13,524 nt of DNA from JAGOTT01 sp964450795. GTDB taxonomy: Bacteria > Patescibacteriota > Minisyncoccia > Moranbacterales > UBA1568. Position 1 is the first letter of the stretch. The number at the start of each line of letters is the position of its first letter. Shown here in pieces: positions 1 to 9,100 of this stretch. The notes beneath the pieces were generated by a model. That model made no database searches and was not told the DNA's origin. It saw only the letters and a list, made by a program, of their open reading frames with translations. Where the stretch lies: contig CAYVDI010000025.1 in NCBI GenBank assembly GCA_964450795.1, positions 1 to 13,524 of the forward strand. Reading direction: 5' to 3'. The position numbers and the translations under genes are program-made.

Positions 1-2
1 TC

Positions 3-3000
3 GACGCGGGAACGGGAGCGGGAACCGAATATGCGGGTATCTTCATGAACGGGAACGTGGGGATTGGTGACACGACTCCGGACGCACTTCTCGATCTCGA
101 CGCGACGCAGACGAGTGGGACACTCATCGGCACCGCCGCCCCGTCCAGCGTCAACCTTGCCGGCGCATTGACCGGAATCAATCTCAATCTTTCGACGAAT
201 TATACTCCCAGTAACAATAATATGACTGGGATGTCGGTGGCATTTCCATCATTCAGTGCGACTGTGGCTGGAACGCTGTACACTGGATATTCAGTCACTG
301 GTGGTACGATTACGACCGGCGGTGGTGTCGGGACATCTGTCTTCACTGGATTTTCGGTGACGAATGCGAACAATAACCAGACAAGCGGTACGGCGACTGC
401 GAACGGTGTTACCGTTACGACCGGAACGAATTCATCGGGAGGAACACAGAACGGACTCAATATCGCTGCTGCCGGTGTTTCCGTTGGCTCTCTGAATGGT
501 ATCAATATCAGTGGTATTACGCCTGGAGCCGGAACGGAAGCCGCTATATTGATCGGTGGCAGTGGTCCGAATATCTGGGATAAGACGCTCGACACTCCGA
601 ATCTTGACATCTCCGGTGCCGGTGCGATCACCGGTGCGAACGGTATCACCTCCTCCAGCACCATCACCTTCTCTGCGCTCAATACCAACGGCGGACTCCT
701 CTGGGCCAACGGTTCCGGCGTTCTCGCACAGACCGCGGCGGGAACGGCGGGTCAGGCGCTCATCTCCGGCGGTGCAGGATCTCCGACTTACTACGCCCCG
801 ACCGCCGGCTCCGTCCTCTTCGCGGGCACGAGCGGTGCACTTACCCAGGACAACGCGAACTTCTTCTGGGACGACACAAACAACCGTCTCGGCATCGGCG
901 ATACCACCCCCGACCAGCTCCTCGAAGTGATGTCGAGCGCCGCGGCGAATAGTCAGATCACCGTGAGCAACACGAACGCCGGCGACTACGACTCACAGAT
1001 AGGATTCGAACTCGCCGACGGCACGAACACCTTCACGATGGGTGTCGACGATTCCGATTCCGACAAGTTCAAGATCTCGACGACCGGACTCGGCACGAAC
1101 GACCGCTTCGTGATCGACTCGACCGGAAATATCGGTGTCGGCACATCCTCTCCGAACGCGCTTTTCGAGGTATACGGCACGACCAACAAGATCCGCCTCT
1201 CCTATGACGGTTCCAACTATGTCGACCTCTCCTCGACCTCGACCGGTGACTTCTCCATCGCGAGCTCGAGTTCGAGCGAGGCGCAGTTCATCGTCGGCAA
1301 TAACTCCGCCATCGACGCCTCCGTCGCCTTCGACAACGCTTCCCAGGACTACTTTGCCGGTGTCGACAACACTACCGGTTCCTTCATGATCGGTTCCGGA
1401 TTCACGGTGCAGTCCGCGAGCGCGTTCCTCACGATTTCCTCGACCGGAGGCGTCACTCAAAACACCACCCAGACAAGCGGTACTGCATACAGCGTGGCCG
1501 CCCCGTCTTCCGTCACCCTCGCCGGAGCGCTCACCGGACTCAATCTCGACCTCTCCACGAACTACACCGCGACCGGATACAATGTCACCGGAGAGAACGT
1601 CGCGCTTCCGGCGGTCACGAACACCGGCGCCTCCACCTATAACTACCAGGGACTTACGGTTACGGGTGGCGCACTTGTCCAAAACACCGGCGCCGGAACC
1701 GATACCTGGAACGGAGCCGCCATCACGAATCCGAACATCACGCAAACCACGGGTACGGTCACGGCGAACGGTGTCGCTATTACGACCGGAACGATCACGA
1801 CCGGCGGAACGCAGAACGGACTCAATATCACCGCAAGCGGTGTCGGCGCGGGGAACCTCAATGGTGTCAACATCTCCGCCATCACCGCGGGAGCGGGGAC
1901 GGAGACCGCGATCAAGATTGGTTCCAACTGGGACACGATCCTCGACTCCGCCACGCTCGACATCTCCGGCGCGGGCGCGATTACCGGCGCTACAGCGATC
2001 ACTTCCTCCGGAACGATCACGTTCTCGGGGCTTGTCTCCTGTGGCGGTATCCAGACGAATGCCGGCGGCGTATTGAGTTGTATGTCCGATGCTACTCTCA
2101 AGGACATCCACGCTCCGTTTACCGCCGGATTGAGCGCGATTGTTCAGATAAATCCACAGACATATTCATGGAAAGAGACTTCCGGACTATATGACGGAGG
2201 TGTTGAATATTCCGGATTCATAGCGCAAAACATCGCGAGCGCTATTCCGGAAGCGGTGAATACGAATCCGAACGGATTCCTGCAGGTAAATACGACCACC
2301 ATCCTCGCGGCCACCGTCAATGCCATCAAGGAGCAGCAATCCATGATAAACGACCAATCGACGGACATTACCGAACTCGATCTCAAGACCGATCAGAGCA
2401 TCACGACGCTTGGTGCTCTCCAGGCATCCGTCGATACCCAGCTTACGGTCATCGGCGACGCGCTTTCGGTGCTCGGAACGGAGAGCGAGACCGCGAAGGC
2501 GAGCCTGACGACGCTCGATACCCGCGTGCTCGCGACCGAAACCGCGACCGCCGCCATAGTGGCGCAGGTGAACGTGGAAGACGCGAAGATCACCGAACTC
2601 GAAACGCAGATGGCGACGCTCTCCGATCAGACGCTGGCGCTCACCGAATTCTTCAACACCTTCGAGCTCGGGAACGTCGTCGGGAAGGACGCGGACGGGA
2701 ACGTCGATCTGCTCGGCGGCAAGCTCAAGGCGCGTGTCATCGAGACCGGCGGCATCGTCGTCGAGAACGCGATCGAAACCGCGCCGACCATCGGTTCGAC
2801 TGAGATCCTTCCGGTCGCGACGGACGCGGATGCGGACGGCAACGACGACTGGAGCGGAAACCCGATGACCGATCCGGCCGTCATCGCGCGCGACGGCAAG
2901 ACGGTCCGGGTGATGACGGACGCCATGATCCCGATGGTGAAGGGTTCGCGCATCTTCACGAGCTTCCGCGGCAATCCGGGAAGTTTCTCCTGGGTGGAGA

Positions 3001-3104
3001 AGTATGTGGACGGAAACGGGGACTATGTCGGCTTCGATATCCGTCTCGAGAATCCGGTGACCGACAAGACGAAGGTCGACTGGTGGCTTGTTGAACAGAA
3101 ATAG
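3..3104 (+). CDS. Large repetitive fibre-like surface protein with S74 intramolecular chaperone domain (5' end missing)
   Basis: The frame is open to the window edge. The ATG at 45 is internal, because codons before it (AGTGAGTEYAGIF) continue the repeat seen later as 'AGAGTEAAILIGG'. Numbering from that Met, residues 5-20 and ~280-300 carry 'GIGDTTPD.LL', and 'NIGVGTSSPNALFEV' follows; these motifs are typical of phage tail-fibre-like proteins. Two ~190-residue Gly/Thr/Ser/Asn-rich repeats lie at ~21-212 and ~475-663. Next comes an S74/intramolecular chaperone domain (~680-760) with S681-D-A-T-L-K686, matching the Ser-Lys autocleavage dyad of endosialidase and MyRF chaperones. A long coiled coil (~762-868) and a Trp-ending C-terminal domain follow. 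By family analogy the protein forms a trimeric fibre that cuts itself after folding. That it sits on the cell surface is inference. No other phage genes are in the window, so a prophage origin is not supported here. The next gene starts 10 nt after the stop. Confidence 0.88.
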   Translation, partial: DAGTGAGTEYAGIFMNGNVGIGDTTPDALLDLDATQTSGTLIGTAAPSSVNLAGALTGINLNLSTNYTPSNNNMTGMSVAFPSFSATVAGTLYTGYSVTGGTITTGGGVGTSVFTGFSVTNANNNQTSGTATANGVTVTTGTNSSGGTQNGLNIAAAGVSVGSLNGINISGITPGAGTEAAILIGGSGPNIWDKTLDTPNLDISGAGAITGANGITSSSTITFSALNTNGGLLWANGSGVLAQTAAGTAGQALISGGAGSPTYYAPTAGSVLFAGTSGALTQDNANFFWDDTNNRLGIGDTTPDQLLEVMSSAAANSQITVSNTNAGDYDSQIGFELADGTNTFTMGVDDSDSDKFKISTTGLGTNDRFVIDSTGNIGVGTSSPNALFEVYGTTNKIRLSYDGSNYVDLSSTSTGDFSIASSSSSEAQFIVGNNSAIDASVAFDNASQDYFAGVDNTTGSFMIGSGFTVQSASAFLTISSTGGVTQNTTQTSGTAYSVAAPSSVTLAGALTGLNLDLSTNYTATGYNVTGENVALPAVTNTGASTYNYQGLTVTGGALVQNTGAGTDTWNGAAITNPNITQTTGTVTANGVAITTGTITTGGTQNGLNITASGVGAGNLNGVNISAITAGAGTETAIKIGSNWDTILDSATLDISGAGAITGATAITSSGTITFSGLVSCGGIQTNAGGVLSCMSDATLKDIHAPFTAGLSAIVQINPQTYSWKETSGLYDGGVEYSGFIAQNIASAIPEAVNTNPNGFLQVNTTTILAATVNAIKEQQSMINDQSTDITELDLKTDQSITTLGALQASVDTQLTVIGDALSVLGTESETAKASLTTLDTRVLATETATAAIVAQVNVEDAKITELETQMATLSDQTLALTEFFNTFELGNVVGKDADGNVDLLGGKLKARVIETGGIVVENAIETAPTIGSTEILPVATDADADGNDDWSGNPMTDPAVIARDGKTVRVMTDAMIPMVKGSRIFTSFRGNPGSFSWVEKYVDGNGDYVGFDIRLENPVTDKTKVDWWLVEQK
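105..680 (+). repeat. Long intragenic repeat, copy 1 (192 codons)
   Basis: The encoded segment runs from TQTSGTLIGTAAPSS to ITFSAL and aligns along its length with copy 2 at 1467-2033. Shared blocks include 'APSSV.LAGALTG', 'TANGV', 'GGTQNGLNI' and 'LDISGAGAITGA'. Up to about position 600 it uses A/T-rich codons, then switches to G/C-rich codons, although the protein repeat is continuous across the switch. Confidence 0.85.
1467..2033 (+). repeat. Long intragenic repeat, copy 2 (189 codons)
   Basis: The encoded segment runs from TQTSGTAYSVAAPSS to ITFSGL and is a diverged copy of the repeat at 105-680. It is written mostly in G/C-ending codons (acc, ctc, tcc, gac). It ends just before the chaperone domain. 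The first codons of the window look like the tail of another copy, so the full gene probably has at least three. Confidence 0.85.
2079..2330 (+). other. Peptidase S74 / intramolecular chaperone autoprocessing domain
   Basis: This segment of the fibre gene encodes 'CMSDATLKDI', then 'INPQTYSWKE', then 'EYSGFIAQNIASAIPEAV' and 'VNTTTILAATVNAIKEQQ'. That is the characteristic order of the S74 domain: 'SD..LK', '..P..Y.W', 'GfiAQ.....P..V', and a final helix leading into a coiled coil. The Ser codon is at 2085-2087 and the Lys codon at 2100-2102, giving the five-residue Ser-Lys spacing of the known dyad. Cleavage is expected just before the Ser and would release a C-terminal piece of about 339 residues. 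Activity is inferred, not shown. Confidence 0.8.
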
Positions 3105-3108
3105 GAAG
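3103..3108 (+). promoter_or_regulatory. Ribosome binding site overlapping the upstream stop codon
   Basis: AGGAAG begins inside the TAG stop of the fibre gene and sits 6 nt before the ATG at 3115. It decides the start of the next gene in favour of this ATG over the in-frame TTG at 3088. The overlap suggests translational coupling of the two genes. Confidence 0.75.
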
Positions 3109-3114
3109 ACGAAA

Positions 3115-6100
3115 ATGAAAAATTACCGATCACTTCTCCTTTTCCTCTCCCTCGCGACCCTCCCGCTCTTCGGAGTCTTCTTCTACCGCGCCCTCTCGAC
3201 CGAACCCACCCTTCCCTCCCTCACGGAGAAGGCGGACAAGGCAGGGGAAGCGATGCTTGCCGACCTTCGTTCCCTCCCCGCCAGGGAAATAAAGGAAGAG
3301 AAGGACGCATACGTCATCGAAGAGAACGGAAAGGACGGGATAGAGATCTCCTTCGCGAACCAAGCCGAAGCCGCTTCCCCGAAGGAGGAAAAACCGAAAA
3401 CCACCCTCTCCCTCCCCAAGGACTACGGCAAGCCGATTTCCATAGATCTCGGCGAAGGGAAGACTGTCCTCATCACCGACCTTTCCGGAAACAAGGACTA
3501 CGAGACAGGCATTCTCTCGGACGGACCGTCGGAGAAGGACAAAGGAAGCTTCCTGAATCGGAAATCGGAGGATGCTCCGAAGACATACCTCTCCTACACC
3601 TCTCCCGACGAGCGCACGACGCATCTTTACGCCTATCAGAAGGATCAGGCATCAGGAGAGAAGAAACTCAAATCCTGGACGCTGTACAACTACGGTCTCG
3701 GCAAGGAGACCGAGTCCTATAAAATTGAAAACGCGAAGATCAAGATCGACGACGGCAACGCCAAAGTCTTCTTCTTCGGGCAAAACGATATCCAGAGCGA
3801 GCAGGCGAAAGCGGATGTCGATCCCAACCTTATGGACCGCGCCCAGAGGTTCCTCAAGCAGGAGACCGGGAACGATATCATGAACGACACGGACCGGACT
3901 CCCGACTTCACCATCCCGAAACCGACCTACTTCACGAAAGACGGGAAAGAGAAGGAATCCGACTGGAAGTGGGACGAAGATACGAAGACCCTTTCCGTCG
4001 CACTTACCGAAAACCCGCAAGATTATCCGATCGCGCTCGACCCGACTTTGAGCTTTACGGCGCCGGGGAGCGTGGCTGGCGGAAGCACGATCACGGGGGA
4101 GAACGTGAATAATTATTTCGGCAGTTTGATGATTGCTGGTGATCTTAATGCTGATGGACGAACCGATCTTGTTGTGAGTGCGTCCGAATATGATACGGGA
4201 AACTTGAATGTTGGGAGGATATATGTGTTTTATAATGATGGATCGTACACGGAAAAAGCTGCGAGCGCGGATGCGATAATCACGGACTCATTGGCAAATT
4301 CCTACTTTGGGCGTTCGCTGGCTGTCGGGGATTTCAATTTCGATGGCAAAACGGATCTCGCTGTCGGCGCGACCGGTAACCCGGCCTTTACTGGACGGGC
4401 GTATATTTTCTATAACGACGGAAGTTATCCGGCGGACCCGGCCAATGCCGATGTCATAATAGCCGGGGAATCGAATTCCAGAATGGGGAGATCGATGTCG
4501 ACCGGCGACTTCAACTCCGATGGTCGTGTCGATCTTGCTGTCGGTTCTGAATATTATCCCAATACAAACAAGGGGCGAGTGTATATCTTCTACAACGATG
4601 GAAGTTATCCGGCTACTGCCTCATCTGCCGATGTTGCGATTACCGGTGAAACCGATGGAGATTATTTCGCAAACATTCTTACTTCGGGCGACTACGACTC
4701 AAACGGGAAGACCGATCTCGTAGTCGGAGCATATGGGTATTCCACATCAGCTGGTCGCGCGTATGTCTTCTACAACGACGGCAGTTTCGGGACCGTCGCC
4801 TGTACGACCGACTGTCTCGCGTCGAACGCCGATGCGAAGATCACCGGAGAAGCGAGCAGCAACAATTTTTCCTCGACTTTCGCCTCCGGCGACTTCAACG
4901 CGGATGGCAAGACCGATCTCGCGGTCGGGGCGTATGGGTATTCCACATCAACCGGTCGCGCGTATGTCTTCTACGGCGGTTCGATAGCTACGGAGGGAGC
5001 GATCGGAGCGGACGTCATCATTGGCGGAGCTTCAAGTAGCTCCGGTTTCGGGTATCATCTGAACGGTTCGGACCTCAATGTTGACGGAAGAACCGATCTT
5101 GTTGTCGGAGCATCAGCAATTTCGAGTTCTACCAATGACGTTTATGTCTTCTATAACGATGGCTCCTATCCATCGACGGCGTCAACGGCAGATGTCTATA
5201 TAACGGACAATGTTTCCAGTTATTTTGGATATTCGCTTGTTTCTGGCGACTTCAATTCCGATGGCAAGACTGATCTCGTGGTCGGTGGCACGAGGTATTC
5301 GATTGCTGATTATATTGGCAGGGTCTACATTCTCTACTCCCAGAACGGGACGGTGAATACGAACAAGTCGATCGCGGGGGAATCGACGAACCAGGACTTC
5401 GGCCGGTCGTTCGCGGCAGGGGACTTCAATGCGGATGGCAAGACCGACCTCGCCGTCGGCGCGGAAAACTACGACACCGGCAGTTCCAATGTCGGCCGCG
5501 TCTACGTCTTCTACAACGACGGCTCATACCCGACCGGAGGCGCCTCTGCAGACGCGATCATCGAGGGCGAAGCTGCGAGCAATCTTTTCGGATCGGCAAT
5601 ATCGGTTGGCGACTTCAACGCGGATGGCAAGACCGATCTCGCGGTCGGGGCGTATGGGTATTCCACATCAACCGGTCGCGCGTATGTCTTCTATAATGGT
5701 TCTATCACGACCGAGAACGCTTCCGGTGCGGACATTATCATTACTGGGGAAGTCGGATCAGATGCGTTCGGAAAACGAATCTCGTCGGGAGATCTCAATG
5801 CCGACGGAAAGACGGATCTCGTTGTCGGCGCTTCCGGGTATTCTTCGTCTTCCGGCCGTATCTATGTGTTTAATAATGACGGCTCGTATCCGACCGGAGC
5901 TGGAAGTGCTGACACGTTCATAACTGGGGCATCCAACAAACGGATCGGTGGAGCCGGTCTTCTGACTGCCGATTTGAATGCGGACGGAAAGATTGATCTC
6001 GCGGCGGGATCGACCGATCCGGGAGGCGGATGGTCGTATGTGCATATCTTCTATAATGACGGATCATACCCGACCGGGGTTGGTAGTTCCGATGTCACTA

Positions 6101-9100
6101 TTTCGGACGATCTGACGCAGGACTTCGGCGCGGCTCTCGCGGCGGGAGACTTCAATACCGATGGGCGCGTCGATCTTGCTGTCGGGGGGACCTATTTTTC
6201 CGGCGGATCGTATGGGCACGCGTTCATTTTCTGGAACGATGGATCATATCCCACGACTCGGGCTACGGCGGACATCAATATAAGGGCCGAAGCTACGTCC
6301 GATTCTTTCGGTCAGTCTCTTGTGGCAGGGGATTTCAATGCCGACGGCAAGACCGATCTCGCGGTCGGCGCGTACGGGGTGACGACGAACACCGGCAAGG
6401 CATACATTTTCCACAACGATGGTTCGAGTTTCGGGACCGTCACCTGCACGACCGATTGTCTCGCCGCGAATGCGGACGTGATTATCACCGGAGAGACGAC
6501 CTCCAACTACTTCGGCGCGGCACTTGTATCGGGAGACTTCAACGCCGACGGACGGACGGATCTCGTCGTCGGGGCGTATGGCAACTCGACGAATACCGGC
6601 AAGATTTATTTCTATGAGACCCGCGAGAACTTCGCGTGGACGCTCCAGCCCGTCTCCGGCCTCCGCACGAGTCCGAACTTCTCCGGGGAAGAGATGAAGA
6701 TTTCCGGCGAAATCGGCACGACCGGACAATTCGGAAACGCCTTCGCGACCGGAGACTTCAATGCCGACGGCAAGACCGATCTTGCGGTCGGCGCGAGCGC
6801 GTACAATTCCAACGCGGGACGCGTCTTCCTCTTCTACAACGACGGCTCGATATCATCTGGCGCACCGAGTGCAGACGCCATCATTTCCGGGGAATCATCG
6901 AGCAGTTTCGGGAAATCCCTGGTTGCCGGCGATTTCAATGCTGATGGAAAAATTGACCTTGCGGCTGGGGCATCCGGGTATTCCTCCTCCAATGGTCGTG
7001 CCTACATCTTCTATCAGGACGGAAGTATCCCGGCAACCGCCGCAACCGCGGATGCCATCATTACCGGAGAATCCGGAAGCCTTTTCGGTTTCGCTCTCGC
7101 CGCAGGCGACTTCAATGCTGATGGCAAGACCGATCTTGCGGTCGGCGCGTATACATTCTATGGAGGTAGCGGTGATACCGGCCGCGCGTATCTCTTCTAT
7201 AATGGTGCCATCATAACTGAAGCCGCAACCGGCGCGGACACCATAATCACCGGTGATGGTACTTTCCGTCGATTCGGGTACGCTCTTGTTTCCGGCGATT
7301 TCGACGCTGATGGAGACGTCGATCTTGCCGTCGGGGCGTATGACTATCCGGGAAACGGTCCTGGAAGAGTGTATCTCTTCTGGAACGACGGTTCATATCC
7401 GTCGGTGGTAAGTAGCGCTGATGTAGTCGTTTCTGGCGAATCCGACGGGAACAACCCGGTCTACTTCGGTACCGCTCTCGCTGCAGGAGATTTCAATGCC
7501 GATGGGAAAACCGACCTCGTCGTCGGTTCGTATAGCTACAGTTATACGAATACCACCGGTCGTTCCTATATCTTCTATGCCGATGGGACGAACAATTTCG
7601 GTACAGTCGCATGTTCCGGTACTCCAGCGGCATGTTCGGCTGCGAATGCCGACGTCATCATTACCGGCGAATCCGGAAGCGCATTCGGGATAACACTTGT
7701 CTCCGGTGATTTCAATGCCGATGGTCGTACCGACCTGGCAGTGGGAGGATCGTATTATTCCACCAACACCGGTCGCACGTACGTCTTCTACAACGACGGC
7801 AGTATCCCGACGACCGCGGCGACGGCGGACCTGATACTGCAGGGCGGAGCGACGGGCAACTACTACGGTGCCGCGCTCGCCGCGGGCGATCTCAACGCTG
7901 ACGGCAAGACCGATCTTGCGGTCGGCGCATACGGCTACAACTCGAGCCAAGGCTGTGCCTATCTCTACACCTTCAACGACGGCGTGATCACCGGCGAAGC
8001 GACGGGAAACTATTTCTCCGAAAAAGGCGGTTTGATTACCGGCGATTTCAATCAGGATGGAAAGACGGACCTCGCTGTCGGTGCCTACGGTTATTCTTCA
8101 GACACCGGCCGCGTTTACCTCTTCTACAACGACGGCTCGTATCCGACTACGGCCGCGAGTGCCGATGTCATCATCACCGGCGAAGCGGGCAGTTGTTTCG
8201 GGGACAACCTGATCGGAGGGGACTTCAACCAGGACGGCAGGACGGATTTCACTGTCGGCGCAAGCTGCTACTCTTCCAACGCCGGCCGCGCCTATATCTT
8301 CTACAACGACGGCAGTATCCCGACGACCGCCGCCTCCGCCGACGTCATCATCACCGGCGAAGCAGGCAGTGGATTTTCTTGGCCGCTTGGATTCGGTGAC
8401 TGTAATTCGGACGGACGGGTCGACCTTGTGGTCGGCGCCTGGCAGTATTCTTCTTCCGCCGGCCGCGTCTATGTTTTTTACAACGATGGCAGTATTCCGA
8501 CGACCGCCGCCACCGCAGACGTCATTATCACTGGTGAGGCATCTTCCTCGTTTTCCTACGACGGTATAGCGTCCGGAGATTTCAATCAGGACGGTAGAAC
8601 CGATCTCGCTGTCGGTGCCACTGGCTACTCTTCTGGTGTCGGTCGTGTCTATGTTTTTTACAACGATGGCAGTATTCCGACGACCGCCGCCACCGCAGAC
8701 GTCATCATCACGGGCGAAACGACGGGTAATAACTTTGGTTGGGCTCTCTCCGCCGCCGACTTCAATCAGGACGGAAAAACCGATCTTGCCGTAAGCGCCT
8801 TCGGATACCTCACCAGCACCGGCCGCGCCTACATCTTCCATAACGATGGCTCCATCCCCACGACCGCCGCCACCGCCGACGTCATCATCCAGGGCGAGGC
8901 GACGAACAACTCTTTTGGTTACGCTCTCTCCTCTGGTGACTTCAACCAAGACGGAAAGCTTGACCTCGCTGTCGGTGCCACTGGCTACTCCTCCAATACC
9001 GGCCGTGCCTATGTTTTCTACAACGACGGTTCCTACCCGACCGCGGCTACGAGCGCCGACGTTATCATTCAGGGTGGGGCGGCAAATAATTATTTCGGTG

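Noticed and set aside
45..47. ATG at 45 as a true start of the fibre gene
   Set aside because: The frame is open to the window edge and upstream codons match the internal repeat, so the Met is internal.
993..2111. 372-codon antisense open frame
   Set aside because: Composition is Arg/Gly/Asp-rich with no recognisable motif. It lies opposite a strongly supported gene and is a product of its codon bias.
3088..3117. TTG at 3088 as the start of the FG-GAP gene
   Set aside because: It overlaps the upstream gene and adds a charged stretch before the signal sequence. The ATG at 3115 has a well-placed AGGAAG and puts the hydrophobic segment right at the N terminus.
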